Both the position numbers and the translations under genes were made by a program. A stretch of 64,000 nt of DNA from Oscarella lobularis (taxonomy: Eukaryota; Porifera; Homoscleromorpha; Homosclerophorida; Oscarellidae): assembly GCF_947507565.1 (NCBI RefSeq), contig NC_089187.1, positions 372,001 through 436,000 of the forward strand, in the 5' to 3' direction. Shown here piece after piece: positions 1-10,725 of this stretch. Position 1 is the stretch's first letter. Every line of letters starts with the position of its first letter. The notes beneath the pieces are model-generated. The model saw only the letters and a program-made list of their open reading frames with translations. It made no database searches and was not told the DNA's origin.

Positions 1-1427
1 TGACGTAGAGAAGCCGATCCCCGGCCTGAAGACGCCCGTCTTTCAGTGCCACGCCTCCCAACGTAATATTCTTCACGTAGAGAGGACGCTCGGATTCGTT
101 TCCCGTGGTGACGTCGCGCGACGTCACGGTGAATCCCAACCCGCGCGAATCCTTTTCTAATTCGATAGTAAGTATTTTACCCAATTCTCGCGTATTAGAA
201 ACGACGGGATCTAAAAAATTAATAATAAAATTATTTATTTTTACAAAATATTTATTTATTTATTTACCTAATATGGACGCAGCTTCTTTGGGTAGCGGAA
301 GTGGCTGCGTTTCTTTATTTCCCGGCTGTCGACTCGACGTTCGCACGACTCCCAATTGTATCTGAATGAAATTTCGCGACGTTTCCGCCAAAACTTCTAG
401 CGCTTCCTTATTGGATAAATCCCCAACAGGTTTCCCATTGATTTTAACGATTCGATCCGTAACCAATAGGGGTTCGTCTCCGAGCGTTTTACACTTTGCC
501 TTGTCGATTTCCTGCACGAATATTCCCATATCCTTTCCCCCGCTCGATTTGTAACCGTGCGCGCGAATGCCTAACATGTCACCCAATTTTTTAATATCAA
601 CAACTCGCACGTCGTCCCCGGATGACGCGTGACACTTGGCCTCTTCCGTTTCGTCCATCCATCGATTGATGAGAGACGGCGACGGTTGCATCGTCGATTG
701 GCGCACGCCGACGCGAGCGAAATTTCCCGCGTCGCTTTTCGTCGGCGATTCGGGCGGCGGTAACGGCGCAACGGCATCGTCTTCCTCTTCCAAGACAGCT
801 GCGCCTAATTAATTAAATACGTATGCATGCGACCACGCCCCCACGCGCTTTCTCTCATTTTTTTTTCTTACCGTCCGACGGCGGTCTTTCGCCGAGACTC
901 GACTCCTTTTCGATCGCTTTCGTCGGATTCGTCGACGATTCGTTCGACGATTCGCTCGTTCCGTCGCCGGCGCGATGACTGACTTCTTCGAAGACGGCGA
1001 TCAGCTGAAAACGTTTGCTTTTCGTTTTCGACGAGAGTAGGGAGAGGAAAAATCGACGCGTACCTTGTCGCGATCGTCGGCGACGTCGCTGACGAGATCG
1101 TCCGGATCGAGAATCGCATCGTCTTCGGCGGTTTGAAGCGTTTTCACGACGACTCGCTCATCGGACGCCTGTACACGTACACGGGTTCGAAATCGACACG
1201 ACCCGCTCCCACGCGTCCCCAATCGATTTCTCTCACGATTTGGCAACAATGTGACGCGAGATGTAGATGGGGGGTGGGGCTCGATTTATTCAGTAACTGT
1301 ACTGTACCTTTCCGACGGCTTTCTTGTATCGGAGAACGGCGCGCGCGATGAGCTCCTTAACGGGCACGTCGCCACCGCCGCAGGGAACGATTACCTTGAC
1401 CGAGTCGAAGCAAACGGTCACCTTCAT
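1..1427 (-). CDS. PARD3: PAR-3 polarity scaffold, 5' part
   Basis: PAR-3 is the cortical polarity scaffold that binds PAR-6 and aPKC. The visible exons on the minus strand are 1308-1427, 1064-1168, 872-1004, 268-798 and 1-210, and the reading phases agree at each junction. The first two exons encode the N-terminal CR1/NTD oligomerisation domain: it starts MKVTVCF, then has IVPCGGG, ILDPDDL and DVADDRDK, which closely follow animal PAR-3. Exon 4 carries the first PDZ domain, with the ligand loop LGIRAHG and later GDEPLLVTDRIVKING. Exon 5 begins the second PDZ, with RGLGFTVTSRDV and LQAGDRLL. The start at 1427 is chosen because family members begin at this MKVTVCF; an upstream in-frame ATG at 1520 is less likely. 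The gene runs off the left edge, so PDZ3 and the aPKC-binding region are not seen. Confidence 0.93.
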
Positions 1428-1898
1428 CGAACGTACGGGGACTTTCGAACGGTCGATTTTTCGCTCCGCGCGAGACGCTTGAGACGCTAATGATAACAGA
1501 AGCTCTAACTTTGAACCCAAAACGGGATAATGCGCAAGTCGATCGCGGAGCGGGCGCGTCGGGGTGGGCCTGTTTTCTATTGAAAGTGTGGCACGTGACT
1601 CGAGCTAGCCAATGGGGTCGGGGCGGAGTCTTTCATGTTCGTCGTTTGCCTTTTGTACGGTCGCGATGGCGTCGGCAGCGTCTATAGTGTGTTGTTCGGG
1701 GTTAGAACGGGCTTCGCATCCGGGTGACGTCAACTGGATGACGAGATTTACGACGATTTGGGCGCTGCGGTTGGGCGGAGCGTGGGAGGGGGCGTGGGAG
1801 CTCACAGGTGTAAAGACTCGCATAAACAGACGCATTGAGTTTCATCGCCGCGATTGGATAGAAAAAACAAACTAAAATCTAATACAAAACATATTAAG
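1428..1898. other. Intergenic between PARD3 and MINDY4
   Basis: About 470 bases hold the PARD3 5' flank and the 3' flank of MINDY4. A full TGACGTCA palindrome (a CREB/ATF-type site) lies at 1725-1732. A short plus-strand open frame begins at 1666, but it resembles nothing I know and has no supported continuation. Confidence 0.5.
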
Positions 1899-4203
1899 TC
1901 ATAACAGCGGTTCCGTGTCGTTCCAGTCAACGGAACACCGTTTCCATCTAAAAAAAATCATTATTAGAAGTCTCAATTTTTTGACTAACGTACTTCGTTT
2001 GAATGCATAATTCGAGTGGCGGTATCAGGTCTTTTTCGGCGTGTTTGCCTTCACCTCCCATAGCTACAATAGATACTATAAAATATTAAAAATTTAATAT
2101 TATTGATTAGGACCAATAGTGAGACGTATGGGCTCGTCTTGCTTTGCCAGTCCATCATAATAGAACAAATCAAAACGCTTTTTACTAACAAGAAAAACAT
2201 ATAAAAATGACTAGGTTAAAATAGAGTACGGTGTACCTATCATCAAGAATCTTGACATCAGAAGAAAAAAGAACTGTGAAATGGCTCTCGCTACAGACGA
2301 GCCATATAGGATACTTGGGCGATTTTAAAAAACTTCCCACCTTTATTACAAACGTCAAACCAATTAAAAATAAATATTAATTAAACCTGGCATGAGCCGT
2401 AGTGTTCAAATAGAGACAAGAACCCGACATCACATCGTTTCTCTATTCCTTTTAGTAGCGACTACACGACAAATTAATTAAAATAGCAGAACTTTTATTA
2501 ATTAATTTACCGTTTTGCTTCCGCCCGTATCAAGATCAATTTCCCCGTTGAATACGTTGGACGATGCTCTGCCTGTTATAATGAGATTGACCATTTCTTG
2601 CGTGCAGTAGCCGTGCATTCCCATCAGTCTTCCTTTTGAATCATCCATGTCAAGCATTACGCTATTATGGAATAAGAAAATCAACACCTATATTATAATC
2701 TATTGATATTTTATTTATTACTTCTCAAGTCCCCGCGAGAGAATGACGCAATAGAGAAATAATATGGCCCCGTTTCCAGACGAATTTTCAAACTATTCAA
2801 AATGCTTACTATAGTAGAGCTATTAGCAAAAAATCCCTACTTGGCTAATATTATTCTTGAGAAGAGTCGCTACGTCTGCTTTGGTATCAGCATACATCAG
2901 AGTCAACTTAATTACGTAATCAATTATTATATATAATAATCAAAGCCACTTTCTCTTACGCGTTCAGTCAATCTGTCAGACTTGTACCTTCCCGGAACAG
3001 AGCCGACAAAAGAACGTTGCTCTGACGACGATACCCGCGCGAGACACGCCCTCTGTCCCCCACCACATTGCCACAATATATCAGCCATGGCATCTAACAA
3101 AGCCCGTCGTCTCTCTCGCTCATCAAATCTAAATGTGTGCTGACAAAATGAATAAAAATAATTGATCAATTGTATATATTGCCTAGGCTTGTGTTCTGTG
3201 AACAGTAGGTGCTTCAGTACGTAAGCTTGAAGCGACGCTAAGAGACCGCATGGTCCCCCCTAGCAGCAGTTTTTATTATTTATTTTTTTGGAATGTTGAG
3301 ATATTTGCCTTGAATTGTACAAGTCCATATTCGAGGTTGCAAATATCGCAGAATACAAAACTCTGGCGTTGCCATTCCGAGTTGAAAAACGTAATTGCAT
3401 TTCCAAAAATAATCGATTTTAGCGACTAATAATATAAACCATGTATTCAATGTCCTTCCTGTACTTAGAGAGTCATCTCACCATAGCTGTACTCAAATCA
3501 ATTGGTACACCCTGAAACGAAGATCCTGCCCCGCGAAAACCAGAATTCTCTAAAATGTACTATCAAAAATCTACAATTTGTATTATTATTATTAATTATC
3601 ACGTAATAATCTAGGAGCTGGACTAATATCAACTTCATCTTCAATGTCTTCGAATAATAGACTATCTTCTTTTTTTGTTGTTGCAGTTGCTTTGGGCGGC
3701 ATGGCAACCAATATCCGGGAAGGCTCCACGTCGTTCTTTTGCAAAGGTCTCGATTTTCTTTTCTTGTCGTCTGTTGCCCCGGATGTAGAGACGGCCCCGC
3801 CCTTTCGGACAAAATATTGCGTCATAACCTCGATCATTGTCTTCAAGGGAACCGAATCTTCCTACGGTATGTTAGTCGAGGTAAGACACTGTTATATTCG
3901 TCGATTTTTTTCTTCTAACTTTATTTTTCTTCATTAAATATTCGATGTGCATCGTTTTCGCCAATATCTGACGATTACTAATGCTTGGGAAATTCTAATG
4001 TTAGTTCGAGAGAACGTTTCTATGTTTCTATCGAATGCCTTTGCGAGTTTCGCGGCATTTCTTCGTCGAGAACGCTCAGCGTTTTCTTCAGACCCTAGTC
4101 CGAGCTCCATGGCGACGGGCAAATCAAACGTAAACAAACTCTAAACCTTTCTGCTTAAATATTCTCGCACTAGACTCTTCGACAGTTCCTCGATTGAGCT
4201 CAT
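1899..4203 (-). CDS. MINDY4: MINDY3/4-family Lys48-type deubiquitinase
   Basis: This is a cysteine protease of the MINDY family, which trims ubiquitin chains. I place 16 exons: 4147-4203, 4039-4094, 3920-3977, 3603-3861, 3482-3549, 3309-3425, 3183-3259, 2960-3128, 2841-2906, 2722-2792, 2511-2661, 2387-2461, 2237-2340, 2114-2184, 1994-2063 and 1899-1947. They sum to 1518 bases, or 505 residues. The catalytic Cys is in GGPCGLLA (exon 3183-3259) and the catalytic His in CSESHFTVLF (exon 2237-2340). Other family blocks are MHGYCTQEMVNLI, GFLSLFEHYGSCQVGSF, FDLFYYDGLA and a final LELCIQTKWKRCSVDWN. The N-terminus SLVREYLSRKGLKKT matches the helical start of MINDY4 rather than MINDY3. Three or four introns need GC donors. 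The exon 2/3 junction and the 3129-3182 intron are the least certain: the latter is open in frame if retained. Confidence 0.88.
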
Positions 4204-4348
4204 AGCGCCGACTGGGAGGCGAAGACGTCAAATTTTGCTCTCGTCAGTGACGTGCTTTAGATTGCACGTGATGAAGGTGATAAAGCGCATGCTTAGTTTA
4301 TTTCGCTAGAGAAAGAGACTCAGAGGTTCCCCCTGCTTCCTTTGTCAA
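4204..4348. promoter_or_regulatory. Shared divergent promoter, MINDY4 / LRRFIP-like
   Basis: Only 145 bases separate the start codons of two divergent genes, so both promoters and 5' UTRs must lie here. No TATA box is obvious. That the promoter works in both directions is inferred from spacing. Confidence 0.55.
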
Positions 4349-6041
4349 ATGACGGATCCCAAATCGAAGACGCTGCCTCCGAGAGGAACTACGAGGCGTC
4401 CTCTTATCGAACAAGGCGAGGCGATTCGCCAGCTCGTGGCAAAAGTGAGAATAACGGCGCCGCGAGAGTTTTTCGCGCAATTCGCTTTCGAAAATACACT
4501 AGGGCGAAAAGGAGTTAGCCGAAAAGAGAAAAGCTCGAGCTCGAGCTAGGGAAATTCGGCTCCAAAATATACGACAAGAACAGGAGGTAAAAAATCCTTA
4601 GCGCACGCTAGCACAATAGTATTCGTTGTTTTGTGCAGAAAGAGGACGAAGCAGATGGATCTATGGCTCCAAGGAGCGCCGCATCTTTAGTCAGATCACA
4701 AAAGGTACGAAAATTTAAAAAATATAAATTATTCATTTTCTATGTTGTGGATTAGATTGAAAATGGAATCGCTTCCGTTGTGAGTTCTTCGAATTTTTCT
4801 ACATGAGATTTTAATTAAGTTGTGTTCAGGATCAGCTTCAAGATGGAGATTTGGAAAAGAAATTCAAAGAATTGAATGTGGAAAACGCTTCTCTTTTGAA
4901 CGAAAAGGAAAAATTGAAGGCACAAGTGGACCAACTCAAAGACGTGTAAGTCCCTCTCCACAATTTAATAATTCAATTATTTATTTATCTATTATTATTA
5001 TTCTTGATTCAGTGTTGCTGATTTGGAAGAATCAAATCAGGAATTGACTGAAGAAGTCAGAGAAAAAGCAAAGGTAGCAAAGTCAATATTAATTAATTAA
5101 TTAATCATCATAAATATTGAATTTTAGATAATTGGTCAACGCAATTTGGCGTTGGAACGTCAAATAGCCGAACTGGACGAACAAAGACAACAAATTTTAT
5201 TTAGGGATCAATTTTTGGAGGTACGTCTTAATTTCTAGAAATTAAAAAATATTCGTTTATTATTTTCTTTCTAGTCAAAGCACTTGGTACTGCCTGATCC
5301 TTATAGCGATGAAAATGAGAACGACGGCGATTTTCAACTCGGCGAAACTGAGAAAGTGAAAGAATTGGAAGAACAAGTGCGTTCGACAAAAGACGAAAAT
5401 CAATATCTAATAAAAGATGTAATAATACTACTAATACTTATACTAATGTAGATACATAGGGCAAATGGTTTACCTATAGAGAGATCGTTTGAAGAAAGAA
5501 CTCGATAGTTTGAGAGAGGCCATGTCCGCTATGGAAAAGAACGACTCGTTATTCAGTGGTCCAAATTACAGGGATCAATTTCGTAATAATTAATAAATAA
5601 CCCATCATATTTTTTTCTATTTATTTCTTTGCAGGAGACGCTGTGAAGCAGGTGGCCGAGTACAAGCAAAAGTGGCAAATTGTGGATGGAGATAAAGCGA
5701 GACTGGAAGCTCAGGTAATCCCATTGATATACACATAAATATTATTACTATTTTTTTCCTACAAGGTTCAAAGGTTTGAATTGACCACGAAGAGGCTACG
5801 AAAGCAGGTGGAAGACCTGGAACAGAACGAGGAAGATTTGAAATCGAAAAGTCGAAAATCAGCCAGAGAAGTCAGTATAGTATCTCTCAAAGGAAAAAAA
5901 ATAAATAATTACTCTAAAAAATCTTCTCAGCTTCGTCAAGCCCAGACGGAAATCGTGCAATTAAAAGAGGACAACGAGCATTTGCTGAAACGAATCGAAA
6001 ATCTAAGAAAGCCAAAGAATCGTTTTGGGGTCCCGGATTGA
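4349..6041 (+). CDS. LRRFIP2: LRRFIP1/2-like coiled-coil protein
   Basis: LRRFIP proteins bind the leucine-rich repeats of Flightless-I and act in actin and Wnt/innate signalling. Twelve exons (4349-4444, 4503-4586, 4639-4704, 4756-4779, 4830-4945, 5013-5073, 5128-5220, 5275-5418, 5480-5558, 5635-5714, 5766-5870, 5931-6041) sum to 352 residues. The basic segment RKARARAREIRLQNIR resembles the family's N-terminal block. Long heptad stretches follow, then a conserved-looking LRD-type block with RDQFLESKHLVLPDPYSD, comparable to the '...ELIEKHGLVLIPD' region of vertebrate LRRFIPs. The 24-base exon at 4756-4779 is a microexon. The family call is reasonable. Whether it is 1 or 2 cannot be decided, since those are vertebrate duplicates. 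Confidence 0.72.
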
Positions 6042-6383
6042 GAGGGGAACCAGTCTTTGGTGGGGGGACAACAAAATAGTATTTACCCACATTATTCTAA
6101 CACTTCACTTGCGTTTTCCCGTATATGTCAGTTTCTAAAACTAGCCCAAGTAGTCGATCTATGCAAAAAACTGGAACAGGACTCTTCCGCGTGACCACGC
6201 CCTTAGGTTCCTCCTCAATTAATAAAGAAGAGGTATGTTAATCAACCGCAGAGCCCAATAGCCGCTACTCTTATTGCATTAAGGTTCAGGTATTCGAACC
6301 ACTTGGGAACTCGCGAGCGATCGTCGGAGAACGATCGAACGTTTTTTCTTCGCTTCGAGTGAGAGCGCGCGCGCGCGCGCGCT
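6042..6383. other. Intergenic, possible extra exon
   Basis: This is the flank between the LRRFIP-like gene and SRCIN1. A segment at about 6130-6231 is bounded by a good acceptor (…tgtcag) and donor (gag|gtatg). It could be an alternative 3' exon or UTR exon, with no clear homology. A (GC)n run at 6366-6382 lies directly before the next start codon. Confidence 0.35.
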
Positions 6384-9300
6384 ATGGAGTCGAGCGCCAA
6401 TGGAGCATCGCCACCTGGTAAAAAATATCTGTATCTGTATCAAATTCGTGGGAACCACGCCGGGCGTTCCGCGACACGAGAATACGAAACGCGCCCCCCA
6501 AATCGCGTCGGAGTCATTCGAGTTCCCGGCGACGCTCTCGAAACGTCGATTTCGCGATCGTTTTTCGCCCCCTTCCACTGTTCCCTTTGTCTTCGCTTTT
6601 TTTCTTCTTCTTTGTTCGTTTGCCCGCGCCGCGCCCCCTACTGTGCGATCGATTCGAAACGTCGAACGAACGTCTCGTAAGCGTGAAGCGTCCTTTTTGA
6701 TCGACGGGCTTCCGTCGTTCCGGGTTTCAACGCGTTGTTTTTCCCTTTAGGCGATTGTTTCGATCTGAAAGACGCGCTTCGTTTGCGGTTGAGACACAGC
6801 TTGAGCCCGTCGAGTCGATCGCCGCCGCCGCAGAGCGGTCGAACGCGAAAAAAGAAGCGCGGAAAGCGAATCATGAGACGACATACGCTGAGCGGAAGTG
6901 CCGCAGCCGAAAATCATCAGAATCATCATCGCGGGAAGGAGTGGCTCGCGAGCGAACGCGAAAAGTTTCTCGAGTTGCTTCGCGTTCGACATCCGAGTCA
7001 AGCGGCGGCGGTCGAAAATGAATTGGAGTGGCAATCGGGCCGATCGGGCGGGGGGCCGAACCGTCGAGGTAAGAGTTCCGTAAGAGATTACGACAGCGTT
7101 ACGGCACTCTCGATTTACACGAAAAATAGCCACAAAATAGCTAGGCGGTTGACAGTTACCGGTAACCGTTTACAGTTCGATTGCACTCTCGTAATACCCA
7201 GCTAATATTCCGGTTCCCGGCCGCGGACTGTCGTAAGAATTTCGTGCCGTAAACAGATTACAGATGCATGAGAGAAATTCTTTCACACGCACGCACCACT
7301 GTTTTGTTTTGCAGACGTAATGTACCTACAATTCAACGGCGAAACGCGCCGCGTCGCCATCCCGCCACACCTAACGATGAAATCGCTGCGCGCGCTCTTC
7401 TCGGACGCGTTCGCGCACTCGCTCGCTCCCGCCCAACTCGAACCCCCCGCCGGGACGATCTACATCCAAGATCCGACGAGCGCGCTCTTCTATCAGCTCG
7501 TCGACGCGCGCGACGTCTACGACAGAGCCATACTCACCGTTCACCTGTTCAATCCGCGCGCCAGTCTCGCGTCGCCGCCCCCGAGAAATGGGGGCGTGGC
7601 TCACGGCAGGTGGCCCAACAAGGCCTCCTCATTGGCTTTCCACGCCGATAGCGATTTATCTGTGTACGTACGTTAATTAGCGCATGCGCGTTCGATTCAT
7701 GATTTATTTTTAGCGAGAAGTTGGAGAGAATGCAAGAGCAATTGAGTCATCTGACTGGACTCGTTCACAGGGCCGTCCAATCGAAAGGAAAAACGGTAGA
7801 AGACGGCGACGCCTCTCTATCTTCATCAAGTACAGTATAGCAAAAAAACACACTTGAATCTAATCTAATGTATATGAGATCTATAGGTGCATCTGTTGCT
7901 ATGGGAACCGAGTATCCTCCTCCCAAGCCAAGAAGACTCTATTTAGACAATGAAAATAATGGAAGACCGTCTCCGCCGCCCTCCGATCCGCCAATGAAAA
8001 CGAGGGGCGTTTCCACTCGGAAGGAGTGGACCTATCGCGCTCTGAGTGTCGAGGAGAAGGATCTGGTGGTAAAGTCCGCCGATGGACTGGTGAGAAATAT
8101 TCGGCATTTGAAAACGGAGTTGCACGCGCTGAGACAACAGCATCGGTCTCAGTGCGAAAGCTTTGCTGGAATGCTCAAAGACTGCAAGGAGAAAATAACG
8201 CGCGCTATATCAGCCAGAGAACCAAAGAGTGAATAAGAAGCTGGCGTATTTAATTTGAACAATACGTCTATAATTTATTTTATTTTTATAGGGATTCTCG
8301 TGAGTTCTGAAACGAGAGGAGATTTGATTTCGGAGGAAGGAGAAGTGGAGAAAATGAACGAGAAATTATTCGACGAGATATTTGAATTGGACGCGGCAGT
8401 GGAAGAAATTCGCGTCGACGTGGTAAAAAGGCATTGTAGGGTCGACGTCAACGAACTAAACAGTCTCCTAACGGAAGTAAAACGAGTCGGAAAAATTCTC
8501 ACGGAAGGAAAAAGTAGAGAAAAGAGACGCGCGCGCTAAGCAACTAATTTTAATTATTCAATTTATCATAGAAACTTTTGATGCTCTTCAGGATAGAATA
8601 AAACCCATAATGACGTCAGAATTAGAAGTCATTGTGAAAGAAGAGAAGTAGAAATTAATTAAATAAATAAATATCTATCTATCTACAAGGGTATCATGTA
8701 CTACTGTGTGTAGATTTCTAAAGGAACAAGGGGAATCTCTAGAAGAAAACCTCGGCAAATGCAAGCGAATGCAGGGAGCGTTGACCGCGCTGAAAAAATT
8801 CGGAAGCGTTCAGCAGTACAGAGATACAACTGTTCCCATCATGACACCAATAGTGCAGGTATAAAGAATATTAGAGGAAAGGGGTCACTTTCCTTGTGAC
8901 GTCGTATCTCTCCGAAGGATCTCAAACTCGATGATCTCTTTGAGAATATTATTGCGTTGGCTCCCAATCACATAGCGAGGGCCGAGTCAGTCAAAGTGAG
9001 CAATAGTTAAATAAATACCGTACTCGCGCAAATAGAGCCCCAGTCTCGTTTAGAACCCCTTTTTGTATAGTATACAGTGGGGTCAGAAAGTTTTCGGCAC
9101 CTTCCAAATTTACTCAGTTCATGCATGTGCGATCTGATGAGTTTCTTTACCCGGAAAGTATACGTATAGTTCCCCATGACCACGTATCTGATATAATAGG
9201 GACACCTTTGTTTATACTAGTAGTTGATAAAATCGCTTTTAAAACACCTGACTGCAGTTAGTGTCAAAAAGCCTGTCCTTTTTACTAGTTGAAACAAAGG

Positions 9301-10228
9301 CGTACCGGGCACCAAGGGTTTCTAAACGTGTTTTTCGGCAGTAAACAGTGTTTTGGGGCTAGTAGTGTACAGATTGTATCGTCAAGGCATAAACTATGTT
9401 AATCTTAGAGGTGCCGAAAACTTTCTGACCCCACTATACATGAGCTGAGAGTTTAGAGCCCCTTTAGTATAGTCTCCCCATTCAAAGTCGTCTTCTTTTT
9501 CTTCTAAGATTGCTGAGCATTCGCACACCTTGCGCAAGCAATTGAGAACGTCGCGAAAAGAGCAACAAGTCGCCAACTTGCTCGATACGGGACGCAAGCG
9601 CTTGAAGCCCGTTCGACGCGTTCTCGAGCAACTCGAGTCCCGTCGAGACGATCTCGTGCGACGAATGTACTTGGAAGATCAGCAGGAAGTGAGATACGGA
9701 AGAGGGCCCCCTCCTCCCTCCGTCCCAAGGTATCAGGGGGGAGCCACCGGCACCGCCCACAACGGCTACACGGGCGATGACGAGATGGGTTATACGGGAC
9801 GAAGGGATAGAGGCGGCGGTGGCGGGTCCAAAAAAAATAGAGATTATTTTTATCATCGGCTTCGTTATCCCGCGAAAGGCCATTCGGCCAGTCCGCCGGT
9901 TCAAGGGGTCGCCGCGAGGCGAGATTATGACTATTATCCCCAGTCGTCCGATGTGAGGCACACGAAAAGTGCCAAGTGGATGCGGAGCGGGTCCGCTCGC
10001 GATGGGTCACGTGATGTGAGCGAGTTTTATAGTCGATCTGGGCCGAGTCTTTCGCACGAGCGTCAATCGCCTTTGTCGCCGTCGAGAAATGGTGGTGGCG
10101 CGGGCGGGGCACGTGATTTGGCTAGACAGGCTCAGTTTCAGAGGAAAGCGCGAGCGCAGTCGGTGAAATTGAATAGGGGAGGAAAGAGAAAGGAGATGAA
10201 CTTGGACCTCGTTACTACAGATCTTTGA
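6384..10228 (+). CDS. SRCIN1: SRCIN1 (p140Cap)/KIAA1217 AIP3-domain protein
   Basis: p140Cap-type proteins are actin and Src-signalling adaptors at adhesions and synapses. Ten exons (6384-6417, 6751-7068, 7315-7663, 7714-7829, 7887-8228, 8292-8513, 8572-8647, 8714-8858, 8918-8995, 9509-10228) sum to exactly 800 codons. The second exon carries FLELLRVRHPSQAAAVE, which resembles the N-terminal region of the vertebrate pair. The third has the hallmark domain: MYLQFNGETRRV, MKSLRALFSDAF, IYIQDPTSALFYQL and DARDVYDRAILTVHLF. A proline-rich stretch (RPSPPPSDPP) and coiled-coil exons follow, including KFLKEQGESLEEN. The last exon encodes a basic, glycine-rich disordered tail. The last intron (8996-9508) contains an inverted-repeat element. 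SRCIN1 and KIAA1217 are vertebrate paralogues, so this should be their shared ancestor type. Confidence 0.85.
9075..9435. mobile_element. MITE-like element with 27-bp inverted ends
   Basis: The left end at 9075 begins CAGTGGGGTCAGAAAGTTTT and continues to CGGCACCT. The same sequence appears inverted at 9409-9435, ending the element. Both ends abut TA dinucleotides, as in Tc1/mariner insertions. The roughly 300-base interior has no coding frame, so it is non-autonomous. It sits inside the last SRCIN1 intron, flanked by similar copies of a 'tttagaRcccctttt…gtatag' phrase. Confidence 0.75.
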
Positions 10229-10725
10229 AGTTTCATATGATTATTATCATTATTATTATTATTATTGTAGGCTAAAAATTTATAGACTTGGAAGCATTTT
10301 ACTTATTTCTAATATTTGTATCTCACGTATAGTAGCTAACTTCTAAGTAAGATTTGTGACAACCCTGAATTGGGATTCTAGTAAACACGACTTTATAAAA
10401 AGATCGCTATAGAGACACTTCTTGGCTGATTCTTCAATAGCGGTGACGTCAACTACACCCTCTATTTCTGCGTAATAAAACTACCGGACACTCCCTTTTT
10501 TCCCACTACCGGATACGGGACTCGGTAAGATATCAATCGAAGGATCTCTGGGACACCGAACAGTGCCAAAGGCATTCGCATCTTCTCTCCTCCGTATCGT
10601 TCTCTCGTCAGCTTTCAAGCGCAGAAAACGCGTCTTACAAGGTAGTAACGACACTACGAAACGTTCTCGAGCAAAATCGCGCAACCGGCGCCTCGTTTCG
10701 CGCAGAATTGCACCTCGAATCGAAA
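10229..10725. other. 3' UTR of SRCIN1 and integrin beta upstream region
   Basis: The stretch holds an (ATT)n microsatellite at 10238-10267, a TGACGTCA palindrome at 10444-10451 and the 5' UTR of the integrin beta gene. I see no other gene here. Confidence 0.5.

Noticed and set aside
1666-1830. Short plus frame starting MASAASIVCC
   Set aside because: No homology, no continuation in phase, and it lies in a spacer. Not enough to call a gene.
3129-3182. MINDY4 intron 3129-3182 as coding sequence
   Set aside because: It is open in frame, but it is AT-rich with a polypyrimidine tract and would add a hydrophobic insert absent from the family. Kept as an intron with low certainty.
6130-6231. Further exon of the LRRFIP-like gene
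   Set aside because: Splice signals exist, but the upstream exon already ends in a good stop codon and no donor would join it in frame.
9504-10112. 202-codon and 159-codon minus-strand frames
   Set aside because: They mirror the last SRCIN1 exon, which joins in exact phase to the rest of that gene.
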